This document shows positions 53,712 through 62,852 of a stretch of 64,000 nt of DNA, piece after piece. Below the pieces are notes generated by a model. It was not told the origin of the DNA and did not search any database. It was given only the letters and a program-made list of their open reading frames with translations. The stretch covers positions 3,350,501-3,414,500 of the forward strand of contig NZ_CP022655.2 of NCBI RefSeq assembly GCF_002243345.2. The letters run 5' to 3'. Positions within the stretch are counted from its first letter, which is position 1; every line of letters begins with the position of its first letter. The position numbers and the translations under genes are program-made. The DNA comes from Paenibacillus sp. RUD330. GTDB lineage: Bacteria; Bacillota; Bacilli; Paenibacillales; Paenibacillaceae.

Positions 53712-54809
53712 TCACCTCGAGTAACGGGATATATTGAGCAATATTCCTAGTGCGGTCAAAAGCAGGGTCAAAGAAGATCCGCCGTAGCTGACGAGCGGAA
53801 GCGTGATGCCTGTGACCGGCATGAGGCCGATGACGACGCCGATGTTGATCAGCACCTGCACGGCGACGATGCCGGTGATGCCTGCCGCCAGCAGGCTGCC
53901 GAACGTATCCGGGGCGTAGATGGCTGCCCGCATCCCTCTCCAGACAAGGATCAGGAACAGGAAGATCAGGGCGCCTCCCCCGATGAAGCCGAGCTCCTCC
54001 GCCAGGATCGAGAAGATGAAGTCGGTCTGCGGCTCAGGCAGGTAGCTGTACTTCTGGCGGCTCATCCCGAGGCCGAGGCCGACAAGCCCGCCAGGGGCGA
54101 TCGCATACAGCGATTGGATGATCTGGTAGCCGGCGCCGAGCGGATCCTGCCAGGGATCCAGGAACGACGTGATCCGCTTGAGCCGGTACGGCGCCGCCAG
54201 GATAAGGCCGACGAATCCCGCCGCTCCGATCATCGCAAGTCCGCCGAGATGCTTCAGCCGGGCTCCCGCCACGAACAGCACGAGCAGCGAGGCGCCCATC
54301 ATGACGCTGCCCGTCCCGAGATCCGGCTGCAGCATGATCATGCCGAAGGCGGTTCCCATGAGCGCGAGCGGCGGCAGCAGTCCTTTGGCGAACAGCGTGA
54401 TCCGCTGCTGGTTGTCCGACAGCAGCTTGGCGAGGAACAGAATCATGCCGAGCTTCATGAACTCCGACGGCTGGATGCCGAAGGAGCTGATGCCGAGCCA
54501 GCTGCGGGCGCCGCCGCGGACGACGCCGACGCCGGGAATCAGCACGAGGACCAGCAGCCCGAAGCAGATGAGCAGGACGGGCTTCGCGTATTTTTTCCAG
54601 ACATGGTAGTCGGCGTTCATCGTGAAGATCATGGCTCCGATGCCGAGAACGGCAAAGATCGCCTGGCGCTTGACGAAATAGTAGGGATCGCCGAATTCCT
54701 GGAACGCACGGACCGCGCTTGCGCTGTAGACCATGACGAGTCCAAGGGAAAGAATCAATGCTATCGCTCCGACTAGCCATACGTCCGGAGCCGACCGGAC
54801 TTTGGGCAT
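53712..54809 (-). CDS. spoVE: SEDS-family peptidoglycan polymerase, SpoVE/FtsW
   Basis: 365 residues, ten membrane segments. Polymerises lipid II together with a class B PBP. Landmarks: 'LVMVYSASAVRAFQEFGDP', 'GARSWLGISSFGIQPSEFMK', 'DLGTGSVM', 'SLYAIAPGGLVGLGLG' and 'PEPQTDFIFSILAEELGF', 'LPLVSYGGSS'. The position between murD and murG is that of spoVE in B. subtilis, where a separate ftsW lies elsewhere. Sequence alone does not separate the two, so this could also serve vegetative division. Confidence 0.93.
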   Translation of the reverse strand: MPKVRSAPDVWLVGAIALILSLGLVMVYSASAVRAFQEFGDPYYFVKRQAIFAVLGIGAMIFTMNADYHVWKKYAKPVLLICFGLLVLVLIPGVGVVRGGARSWLGISSFGIQPSEFMKLGMILFLAKLLSDNQQRITLFAKGLLPPLALMGTAFGMIMLQPDLGTGSVMMGASLLVLFVAGARLKHLGGLAMIGAAGFVGLILAAPYRLKRITSFLDPWQDPLGAGYQIIQSLYAIAPGGLVGLGLGMSRQKYSYLPEPQTDFIFSILAEELGFIGGGALIFLFLILVWRGMRAAIYAPDTFGSLLAAGITGIVAVQVLINIGVVIGLMPVTGITLPLVSYGGSSLTLLLTALGILLNISRYSR

Positions 54810-54853
54810 GACGCACCACCTCAGGCATGGGAAAGTAGGGACAAGCCCCCTAC

Positions 54854-56290
54854 TTACAAGGTATGCGCCGATTCCTTAAACATGCGCCCGCGGTCTTCGT
54901 AGGAAGGGAACATATCCCAGCTCGCGCAAGCCGGCGAGAGCAGGACGGCATCCCCCGGCGAAGCGAGCCGGGCTGCGGCTTCCGTCGCTTGGCGGATGGC
55001 GGATTCGGCGTCACCTTCAGCATCGACCACCGCCACATTCGCCATACCCGCCAGCTCCGCCACCCGCGCGAGCTTGCCGCGGGTCTCGCCGAGCAGGACG
55101 AGTCCCTTGATCTTGCCGGATTCGAACAGCGGCAGCAGCTCCATGTAGTCGGAGCCGCGGTCCAGTCCGCCCGCGATCAGGATCAAGGGCTGCTGAAACG
55201 ATCCGGTCGCCATGAGCGTTGCGACCGGGTTCGTCGCTTTGGAGTCGTTGTAGTAGCGTACTCCCGCTGCTTCGAGCACGAACTCGAGACGATGCTCCAC
55301 CCCTCCGAAGTCGCGGAGAGGAGCCGCCAGCAAGGCCGGCTCGACGCCGACCGCGACGCACGCGGCGACGGCGGCCAGCGCGTTCCCCGCGTTATGCCTT
55401 CCCGGAAGGCCGAGCTCCCGGACGGCGACGATAGCCTGCTCCGTCCCGTCCCCGCTGCGGTATACGATCATCCGCTCCGGCTTGCCGGCGTCGTCCGGCG
55501 CGCCGGCGGCTTCGTAAGGAGGCTCGATCCAGACGCCCCTCTCGAGCCTGTGATAGAGCGAGAACGGAATCAGGCGCGACTTCAGGCCGGCTTCGATCGC
55601 CGCGCAAGCCGGGTCGTCCGCATTCAGCACGGCCGTATCCTGCTCCGTCTGGTTCGCGAACAGGTTTGCTTTGGAGGCGACGTAGTCGTCCATCGAGCCG
55701 TGGTAATCCAGATGCGTCTCCGCGATATTGAGCAGCAGGCCGACCTGCGGCCGGAAGCTGCTCGTGCCCTTCAGCTGGAAGCTGCTGAGCTCGGCGACGA
55801 GCACGTTGCCTGCATCCGCTTCTTCCGCCGCCTCGCACAGAGGCCGGCCGATGTTGCCCGCAACGATCGGGCGCCGGCCGGCCGCCTCAAGCATGCGGCC
55901 GATCCAGGTCGTCGTCGTCGTTTTGCCGTTGCTGCCGGTAATGCCGATGATCGGCGCCGGCGACAGCAGGCCCGCCACCTCGACCTCGGTCACGACCTCG
56001 ATGCCCAGCGCAAGCGCCGCGGCGACAGGCGGAGCGTTGTACGGAATGCCCGGATTTTTGACGAGCAGGGCGGTCCCGGCATCGACCAGACCGTCGGGAT
56101 GATGTCCGCAGATGACTTCAATTCCGAGCGCGGCCAGCTCGGCCGCTTCCGGACTCTCTTCCGCAGGCTTGCGGTCGTTGACCGTTACATTCGCTCCCAG
56201 GCGGTGGAACAGCCTGGCGACCGCGGCTCCGCTGCGCGCCAAGCCGAGCACGACGACGCGGCGATTCCGGTATGTGGACGGATGATTCAT
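54854..56290 (-). CDS. murD: UDP-N-acetylmuramoylalanine-D-glutamate ligase
   Basis: 478 residues from the ATG at 56290 with 'AAAGGAGAG' 6 nt upstream. Adds D-Glu to UDP-MurNAc-L-Ala. N-terminal Rossmann-like domain 'RRVVVLGLARSGAAVARLF', central Mur ligase domain with the P-loop 'IGITGSNGKTTTTTWIGRML' near 125, and the C-terminal domain with 'YNDSKATNPVATL' and 'ILIAGGLDRGSDY'. Somewhat longer than the usual 450. Confidence 0.97.
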   Translation of the reverse strand: MNHPSTYRNRRVVVLGLARSGAAVARLFHRLGANVTVNDRKPAEESPEAAELAALGIEVICGHHPDGLVDAGTALLVKNPGIPYNAPPVAAALALGIEVVTEVEVAGLLSPAPIIGITGSNGKTTTTTWIGRMLEAAGRRPIVAGNIGRPLCEAAEEADAGNVLVAELSSFQLKGTSSFRPQVGLLLNIAETHLDYHGSMDDYVASKANLFANQTEQDTAVLNADDPACAAIEAGLKSRLIPFSLYHRLERGVWIEPPYEAAGAPDDAGKPERMIVYRSGDGTEQAIVAVRELGLPGRHNAGNALAAVAACVAVGVEPALLAAPLRDFGGVEHRLEFVLEAAGVRYYNDSKATNPVATLMATGSFQQPLILIAGGLDRGSDYMELLPLFESGKIKGLVLLGETRGKLARVAELAGMANVAVVDAEGDAESAIRQATEAAARLASPGDAVLLSPACASWDMFPSYEDRGRMFKESAHTL

Positions 56291-56589
56291 GCCAATCTCT
56301 CCTTTTATCGAGCCCAACGGCTATGCCGTCCGTTGCCGGACGGTCTCGTTTCGCATGGATTGCAAGAATAAGCTAACCTTCAACAATGTCCAGGGCGGCG
56401 TTCAAGCGGCGCTTAGATCGGCCGATGCGTTCGTGCTCCGCCGGCTCCCGTCTCTTCCGAAGGAAAAGAAACCGCCAAAGCGAACGGCCTCATCCCCATC
56501 GAGAGAGAAGGTTCCGAACGCCCGGCGGCACTTGTAGCTATGCTGCGTCCGGCATTCGCTTCCCGTTGAAGGGCGGCGGCCGCGGCTCG
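56291..56589. other. mraY-murD intergenic region
   Basis: 299 nt. The only structure I see is the hairpin CCGTCCG-TTGC-CGGACGG at about 56328-56345, just before murD and without a U-tract. No promoter or small gene could be supported. Confidence 0.45.
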
Positions 56590-57561
56590 TCAGCCTCCGG
56601 TGACCCGGTACAGAACGAGACCGGCAGCGGCCAGCACGAGTCCGGCCGTCCAGAATACGGTAACGACCTTCCATTCCGACCATCCCGACAGCTCGAAATG
56701 ATGGTGGATCGGGCTCATGCGGAAAATCCGCTTGCCGCCCCGGAGCTTGAACGAGCCGACCTGGAGAATGACCGAGATCATCTCGAGGACGAATACGCCG
56801 CCGATCAGAATGAGCAGAATCTCCGTCTTGGTCAGGATCGCGACCGCCGCGAGGCCTCCGCCGATCCCGAGCGAGCCGGTATCGCCCATGAACACCTTCG
56901 CCGGATGCGCGTTGAAAATCAGGAATCCAAGCGCAGCCCCGACAAGCGCGGCGGAAAATACGGCGCTCTCGTGTTCCGTCGCCTGCATCGCGATGATGGT
57001 GAACGCCCCTGCCGCGATCGCGCTCGTCCCGGCCAGCAGGCCGTCCACTCCGTCCGTGAAGTTGACCGCATTGGTCGTAGCGAAAAAGATGATGACGACA
57101 AAAGGATAATAAAGCCATCCGAGATCCCAGCTGAAATCCGTCCCGGGAACGGCGATCTCCGTGCTCTGTCCCATCCGGTGCAGCAGCACGCAGACGATGA
57201 TGCTGAAGAGCAGCTGCCCGGCGAGCTTCTGCCTGGCCGTCAGGCCAAGCGAGCGCTTGAGCACGATCTTGATGTAATCGTCCATGAAGCCGACGAGGCC
57301 GAAGCCGAGAGCGCCGACGAGCAGCACCCAGAATTCCGTCGTTTTCTCCGAGAACTTCAGGAAAGCGACGAGAATGGCGAGCATGATGATGATGCCGCCC
57401 ATCGTCGGCGTTCCCGATTTTTTGAGATGGCTCTGAGGCCCTTCCGTGCGCACCTGCTGTCCGAACTTAAGCCGCCTCAGCAGGGGGATGAACAGAGGTC
57501 CGAGTATAACTGCTAGAAGAAACGATACGCCAAGTGTCATCAGTATGACCAGCATGTCCAT
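56590..57561 (-). CDS. mraY: Phospho-N-acetylmuramoyl-pentapeptide transferase
   Basis: 323 residues, ten membrane segments. Transfers phospho-MurNAc-pentapeptide to undecaprenyl phosphate, making lipid I. Conserved 'SHLKKSGTPTMGG' after the first helix, the Mg2+ site 'VGFMDDYIKI', 'NAVNFTDGVDGLLAG', 'FNAHPAKVFMGDTGSLGIGG' and the C-terminal 'RMSPIHHHFELSGWSEWKVV' with its triple His. It follows murF by 18 nt. Confidence 0.97.
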   Translation of the reverse strand: MDMLVILMTLGVSFLLAVILGPLFIPLLRRLKFGQQVRTEGPQSHLKKSGTPTMGGIIIMLAILVAFLKFSEKTTEFWVLLVGALGFGLVGFMDDYIKIVLKRSLGLTARQKLAGQLLFSIIVCVLLHRMGQSTEIAVPGTDFSWDLGWLYYPFVVIIFFATTNAVNFTDGVDGLLAGTSAIAAGAFTIIAMQATEHESAVFSAALVGAALGFLIFNAHPAKVFMGDTGSLGIGGGLAAVAILTKTEILLILIGGVFVLEMISVILQVGSFKLRGGKRIFRMSPIHHHFELSGWSEWKVVTVFWTAGLVLAAAGLVLYRVTGG

Positions 57562-57579
57562 GCTTTCACCCCCTCAAGG

Positions 57580-59064
57580 TCAGCGCTGAAGCGCTTCTAC
57601 GACCCTTTCCATATGCATCGTCCGGGATCCCTTCACCAGCACGAGATCGCGGGGATCAAGCTCGGCCGCAAGGGCGCCGATGAGGGAATCCTGGTCGTCG
57701 AAATGCCGTACCGCAGCCGCGGCCGACGAGCCGAAGGAAGCTGCCGCTCCTTCGGAAGTATGGCTGGACAGGGCTCCGCAGGTGAGAACCGCGTCCGCCT
57801 TGTCCGGCGTGATGTATGCGCCCGTCTCGCGGTGCAGGTCTGCTTCGGCTGCGCCGAGCTCGCGCATGTCCGACAGCACGATCCATTTGCGGCGGTAGCC
57901 GGACAGTCCCGCTACGAGATCGACGGCCGCCCTGACGGCGGTCGGGTTGGCGTTGTAGGCGTCATTGAGAATGAGCGCCCCGTTGGACGCCTTCATCGGC
58001 TGGATGCGCATGCCCGTCAGCTGCATCGACGCAAGGCCGGCGGCAGCCGCTTCCGGCGGGATGCCGCAAGCCGCCGCGGCGGCGATGGCCGCCAGCGCGT
58101 TATGCACGTTGTGCACGCCGGGAACCGGGATCTCGATGCGCAGCGAATGATACGATGGCGGGGCGGCCTTGCCGCCCGGCGAGTATGCCGCCGCGGCTCC
58201 GCTCTGCACCGAGAACGAAGCCGACACGGCGCCGACCTTGATGTCGGCCGCTCTCCAATCCGCCGCGGGAGAGGACCCGAACGTCCGCACGACGACATGT
58301 TCCGGCAAGGCCGTCTTCTTCAGCTGTTCCCGGATCAGAGGCTCATCCGCGCTGACGATCAGCAGTCCGCCCGGCTTCAGGCCCTCGGCGATCTCAAGCT
58401 TGGCTTGGGCGATCGCCTCCCTGGAGCCGAGCTGCAGCAGGTGGGCGTCGCCGATGTTCGTAATGATCGCGATGTCCGGCCGCGCAATTTCCGTCAGCAG
58501 GGCGATCTCCCGCAGTCCGCTCATGCCCATTTCCAGCACGGCCGCCTCCGTATCCTCAGCGAGAGACAGGACGGTAAGAGGCAGTCCGATGTGATTGTTG
58601 AGATTGCCGGCCGTCTTGTGCACCCGCAGCTCAGAGCCGAGGGCAGCGGCCACCATGTCCTTGGTCGTCGTTTTGCCGTTGCTTCCGGTAATGCCGACGA
58701 TGGTCGTCTTGAGCTGGCTGCGATAGGCCGACGCAAGGCGCTGCAGCGCGGCCAGCGGATCGTCGACGAGCACGAGGGGCTTGCCGGCAAGGCCTGCGGG
58801 AATTTCACGGTCCTCTTGCCAGAACGAAGCCAGGGCTCCGTTGGCCAGCGCCGCTTCGGCATAGTGATGGCCGTCGAAATTATCCCCGGACAAAGGGACG
58901 AAAAGCCTGCCGTTGCCCGCCTCGCGGGAATCCCTGTAGACGCCCCGTATGGACAGGTCGCTCCATTCCCCCGGCGCAGCGGCCGCATTGCCGGCAGCTA
59001 TGTATCCGGGCCCGAGCCTGCCCGAGCTCATGGCGGCGATTTCGCTAAGCATCCGTATCATCAT
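57580..59064 (-). CDS. murF: UDP-N-acetylmuramoyl-tripeptide-D-alanyl-D-alanine ligase
   Basis: 494 residues, longer than the usual 450 through Ala-rich insertions near 290 and 450. Adds D-Ala-D-Ala to the UDP-MurNAc-tripeptide. N-terminal uridine domain 'SDLSIRGVYRDSREAGNGRL', P-loop 'VGITGSNGKTTTKDMVAAAL' near 123, 'LEMGMSGLREI', and 'LNDAYNANPTAVRAAVDL' in the last third. The ATG overlaps the murE stop (ATGA, 59061-59064). Confidence 0.96.
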   Translation of the reverse strand: MMIRMLSEIAAMSSGRLGPGYIAAGNAAAAPGEWSDLSIRGVYRDSREAGNGRLFVPLSGDNFDGHHYAEAALANGALASFWQEDREIPAGLAGKPLVLVDDPLAALQRLASAYRSQLKTTIVGITGSNGKTTTKDMVAAALGSELRVHKTAGNLNNHIGLPLTVLSLAEDTEAAVLEMGMSGLREIALLTEIARPDIAIITNIGDAHLLQLGSREAIAQAKLEIAEGLKPGGLLIVSADEPLIREQLKKTALPEHVVVRTFGSSPAADWRAADIKVGAVSASFSVQSGAAAAYSPGGKAAPPSYHSLRIEIPVPGVHNVHNALAAIAAAAACGIPPEAAAAGLASMQLTGMRIQPMKASNGALILNDAYNANPTAVRAAVDLVAGLSGYRRKWIVLSDMRELGAAEADLHRETGAYITPDKADAVLTCGALSSHTSEGAAASFGSSAAAAVRHFDDQDSLIGALAAELDPRDLVLVKGSRTMHMERVVEALQR

Positions 59065-60542
59065 TTTCGCAGTCCCCTCAACGCATCTCGGGCGACAAGG
59101 CGATCGTCGAAGTCATGCGAGACGGCGCCGACGATCTGATACGTTTCATGGCCTTTGCCCGCAATCAATACTACATCTCCCGGGCTTGCCATTTCAACCG
59201 CTTTTTCGATAGCGGTCCGGCGGTCCGCCTGAAGCTCGTAGCGGTCTGGCGGCACGTTGGCCTTCTGCAGCCCGACCTCGATGTCGAGCAGGATCGTATC
59301 CGGGTTTTCGGTCCGGGGATTGTCGGAGGTGACGATGGTGTAGTCCGCATAGCGGGAAGCGATCTCTCCCATGATCGGACGTTTCGTCCGGTCGCGGTCT
59401 CCCCCGCAGCCGAATACGCAGATGACTTTGCGCGCGGCGAATTCCTTGACGGCCTTCAGCACGTTCTCCAGCCCGTCCGGCGTATGGGCGTAATCGACGA
59501 CGACGGCGAAGTCCTGGCCTTCGTTGACCGATTCCACCCGGCCCGGCACGCCGGAGACGCGCTCCAGGCTGGCCTTGATCTCCTCCAGGGGAATGCCTTC
59601 GATCAGCCCGGCCGCAAGGGCGGCCAGCGCGTTGTAGACGTTGAATTTGCCGACCATCTGCAGCGTGATGTCGGCGCTGCCCGCGAAAGTATCGACATGG
59701 AAGGAAGTGCCTCCCGCCGCAATGGAGATGTCCGAAGCGCGCACATCGGCCTCCGATTCGACTCCGTAGGTGACGACTTCTGCGGAAGTGATTGCGCGGA
59801 AGCGCTCCGAAGCCGGATCGTCGGCATTGAGCACGGCGTAGCTCTCTTCGCCGGAGCCGTATTCATTGCCCAGACGCGAGAACAGCAGGCCCTTGGCTTC
59901 ACGGTACACGTCCATCGTGCCGTGATAGTCCAGATGGTCCTGCGTCAGGTTGGTGAATATGGCGGTGCGGTACCGGACTCCCTTCACCCTGCCCTGCTCC
60001 AGCGCGTGGGAGGAAACCTCCATCACCGCATGCGTCGAGCCGGCCTCCAGCATGGCGGCGAGGTCCCGGTGCAGGTTGAGCGCCTCCGGCGTCGTCCGGC
60101 TCATCGGGTAGGAACGGCCTCCGTAGCGCATCTCGATCGTGCCGATGACGCCGGGACGGTGGCCGCGGTCGGCGAGGATGCTTTCGATCAGGTAAGTGGT
60201 CGTCGTTTTGCCGTTGGTTCCCGTGACGCCGATGACCTTCAGCTTGCGGCTGGCATGTCCGTAGAAATGATCCGCAAGAACGGCCATGGCGAGCCGGCTG
60301 TCGCTCACGAGCAGCTGAGGCACGGCGAGATCGAGCCGCCTCTCCACCACAAGCGCGGCCGCTCCCTTCTCTACCGCCTGAGCGGCGAAGTCATGTCCGT
60401 CCTGGGTATGTCCGGGCAGACAGAGGAACAGGCAGCCGGGCTTGACCTCCCTGGAATCATGCTCGATTCCCGAGATCGGGACGCCGCCGTCCCCGATGAG
60501 TCGTGATGTGATGAGTTGCAATGCCAATTGTTCCAAACGCAT
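59061..60542 (-). CDS. murE: UDP-MurNAc-L-Ala-D-Glu:meso-diaminopimelate ligase
   Basis: 493 residues. Adds the third stem residue. P-loop 'GVTGTNGKTTTTYLIE' at about 105-120; 'VMEVSSHALEQGRVKG' with the carbamylated-Lys region further on. The 'DNPR' motif at about 407-410 ('TSDNPRTENP') is the signature of meso-DAP rather than lysine ligases, consistent with dapL in this window. C-terminal 'LIAGKGHETYQIV' closes the site. Confidence 0.97.
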   Translation of the reverse strand: MRLEQLALQLITSRLIGDGGVPISGIEHDSREVKPGCLFLCLPGHTQDGHDFAAQAVEKGAAALVVERRLDLAVPQLLVSDSRLAMAVLADHFYGHASRKLKVIGVTGTNGKTTTTYLIESILADRGHRPGVIGTIEMRYGGRSYPMSRTTPEALNLHRDLAAMLEAGSTHAVMEVSSHALEQGRVKGVRYRTAIFTNLTQDHLDYHGTMDVYREAKGLLFSRLGNEYGSGEESYAVLNADDPASERFRAITSAEVVTYGVESEADVRASDISIAAGGTSFHVDTFAGSADITLQMVGKFNVYNALAALAAGLIEGIPLEEIKASLERVSGVPGRVESVNEGQDFAVVVDYAHTPDGLENVLKAVKEFAARKVICVFGCGGDRDRTKRPIMGEIASRYADYTIVTSDNPRTENPDTILLDIEVGLQKANVPPDRYELQADRRTAIEKAVEMASPGDVVLIAGKGHETYQIVGAVSHDFDDRLVARDALRGLRK

Positions 60543-60614
60543 AGTCTATCTCCTCTCTATTCGCTCCATAACGGTGTCATCCTGAACCTTCAGAGCGGCT
60601 GAACGCGGCGGCCG

Positions 60615-60675
60615 CTGCCGAAGCCCGGATTTCCTGGCGCCTTGCATGGCGCGGAATCCGGGCTTCGCAGCCGAG
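60615..60675. repeat. Long inverted repeat between murE and spoVD
   Basis: About 14-bp outer stem (GAAGCCCGGATTTCC against GGAATCCGGGCTTC) with an inner GGCGCC/GGCGC stem, centred near 60645 in the 175-nt gap. No U-tract on either strand. Confidence 0.7.
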
Positions 60676-60717
60676 CTCCGCGCTTACCGCACGGCCATTG
60701 CTGCCGTCCGACGGGAC

Positions 60718-62673
60718 TCAATGATTGGCGTGAGCATCCGCGTCGCCGGGAAGATCGGCGTCGCTGCCGAGGTAGATCCGGATCGTGGAGCCCTTGTCGA
60801 CGCGGGCGCCGGCCGCCGGAGCTTGCCGGATGACCGTATTGCCGCTGCCGGCCGAGCTCAGGTTGAAGTTCATGTTCATGTCCTCGTAGATGTCGGAGAC
60901 GGTTTTGCCGACGAGATTCGGGACCGTCACGACCGGAGTCTCGCCGTATTTGTACTTTTTGCCGATCTGGGCAGTGCTTTTGGGAACCCCCATATATTGA
61001 AGGGAATCTTCCAGAATGTTCCTCACGATCGGAGCGGCTACGACGCCGCCGAACTGGATGCCCTGCGGATTGTCGACCGCGACGTACACGACGATCTTCG
61101 GATTGTCGGCCGGGGCGACGCCTATGAACGAGACGATATGCTCATTGGGCGAATAACGGCCGTTGATGACCTTCTGGGCCGTGCCCGTCTTGCCTCCGAC
61201 GCGGTAGCCGTCGATGAAGGCGTTGCCGCCCGTGCCGAGCGCCACGACGCTCTCGAGCGCCTCGCGGACCTGCGCGCTCGTCTTCTCGGAGATGACTTTG
61301 CGCACCGGCTCTGGCTGGATTTCCTGCACGACCTTGCCGGTCTCCGGATTGGTCCATGCCTTGGCCAGATGGGGCTCGTACAGCGTGCCGCCGTTCACGG
61401 CAGCGGATACCGCAGCGATCTGCTGGATCGGCGTCACCGACACTCCTTGGCCGAATGCGGTCGTCGCGAGCTCTACAGGACCGACCTGGCTCAGCTTGAA
61501 CAGGATGCCGTTCTCCTCGCCTCCGAGATCGATGCCCGTCTTCTTGCCGAAGCCGAAGTCCTTAATATACTTGAACAGCGTATCTTTGCCAAGCCGATTG
61601 CCGAGCGCCACGAAGCCCGGGTTGCATGAATTCTGCACCACTTCAAGGAAAGTCTGGCTTCCATGTCCCCCTTTTTTCCAGCAGCGCAGCCTTGCGCCGC
61701 CGATCTCCACCGCTCCCGGATCGAAGAAATGCTCGTTTTTGAGATTGACCTTGCCTTCCTCCAGAGCAGCGGACAGGGTGATGATCTTGAATGTCGAGCC
61801 CGGCTCGTAGGTCATCCATATCGGCAGGATCCGATTGTACACCTCGGCCGGATACGCGTTGTAATTGTCCGGCTCGAAGGTCGGGCGGCTCGCCATTCCG
61901 AGCACTTCGCCGGTATTGGGATCCATCGCGATGGCGATGGCGTCGTTGGCCTTGTACTTCGTCATGGCCTGGTCGAGCTCCCGCTCCATGATCGTCTGGA
62001 TCTGCTTGTCGATCGTCAGCTCCAGATTGAGCCCGTCCGTCGGCGCCTGGTAGCGGTCCGTCGAGCCCGGCATCATCTCTCCCTTGGCGTCCGACAGATA
62101 GGAGATGCTGCCCTTGACTCCCTTGAGCTTGTCGTCGTATTTCTTCTCGATGCCGGTAAGCCCGCCGTCGACGCCTGTAATGCCGAGCACGCTCGCCGCA
62201 AGCTCGCCGAACGGATAATAGCGCTTGTTGTCCTCGGCGACGACGATGCCCGGCAAGCCGAGCTTCTTGATCTCCAGCGCCTTGTCCAGGGAAATCTTGA
62301 GGCCCTCGGGCTTGATGATGACGCTCATGGCCTTCTTCTTGAGCAAGCCGAGCAGCTTCGTCTCCGAGATGCCGAGGACGGGCGCGAGCGTTTTTGCCGT
62401 GCCTTCCTTGTCCTTGATCTGCACCGGAATAGCGACAATCGTCGGCGAGCTGACGTTGTAGGCCAGCTTCGTGCCGTTGCGGTCCGTAATATCCCCGCGG
62501 TTGGGGGCGAATGCGACTTCGCGCCTCCAGTTGTCCTCCGCCTTGGCCGAGAGCTCTCCGCCGCGGACCAGCTGGACATAGCCGAGCCGGGCGATAAGCG
62601 CGACAAAACCGACCAGAACGACGACAAGCGCTAGAAAGAGGCGGCGCCTCAAGGTGACATTGGAAACTTTCAT
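60718..62673 (-). CDS. spoVD: Class B penicillin-binding protein, SpoVD type
   Basis: 651 residues from the ATG at 62673 ('GAGAGGGG' upstream). One N-terminal membrane anchor (about 12-32), pedestal domain, then the transpeptidase: 'PGSTFKI' with the active Ser at 293, 'SCN' at 349-351, 'KTG' at 495-497. One C-terminal PASTA domain at about 575-640 ('PVVTVPNLVGKTVSDIYEDM'). In B. subtilis SpoVD makes spore cortex with SpoVE, and its single PASTA domain and place before murE agree. It crosslinks glycan on the outer side of the membrane. Confidence 0.94.
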   Translation of the reverse strand: MKVSNVTLRRRLFLALVVVLVGFVALIARLGYVQLVRGGELSAKAEDNWRREVAFAPNRGDITDRNGTKLAYNVSSPTIVAIPVQIKDKEGTAKTLAPVLGISETKLLGLLKKKAMSVIIKPEGLKISLDKALEIKKLGLPGIVVAEDNKRYYPFGELAASVLGITGVDGGLTGIEKKYDDKLKGVKGSISYLSDAKGEMMPGSTDRYQAPTDGLNLELTIDKQIQTIMERELDQAMTKYKANDAIAIAMDPNTGEVLGMASRPTFEPDNYNAYPAEVYNRILPIWMTYEPGSTFKIITLSAALEEGKVNLKNEHFFDPGAVEIGGARLRCWKKGGHGSQTFLEVVQNSCNPGFVALGNRLGKDTLFKYIKDFGFGKKTGIDLGGEENGILFKLSQVGPVELATTAFGQGVSVTPIQQIAAVSAAVNGGTLYEPHLAKAWTNPETGKVVQEIQPEPVRKVISEKTSAQVREALESVVALGTGGNAFIDGYRVGGKTGTAQKVINGRYSPNEHIVSFIGVAPADNPKIVVYVAVDNPQGIQFGGVVAAPIVRNILEDSLQYMGVPKSTAQIGKKYKYGETPVVTVPNLVGKTVSDIYEDMNMNFNLSSAGSGNTVIRQAPAAGARVDKGSTIRIYLGSDADLPGDADAHANH

Positions 62674-62852
62674 CCGCACGTTCCCCTCTCGTCCGTTAAC
62701 ATGGGACAGGTACAGTCTGTCCGTACAAGTTAACGTATTCGGGAAAACAGCGGCGTATGCCAAGCCCGGGGCGGCTGGCTTAAGGCAGCCATGGAACCGG
62801 AATGCCGGACGGAGCCGCAGACAGCGTCAGCGCTGCAGGCCCGCCAGCCGGC

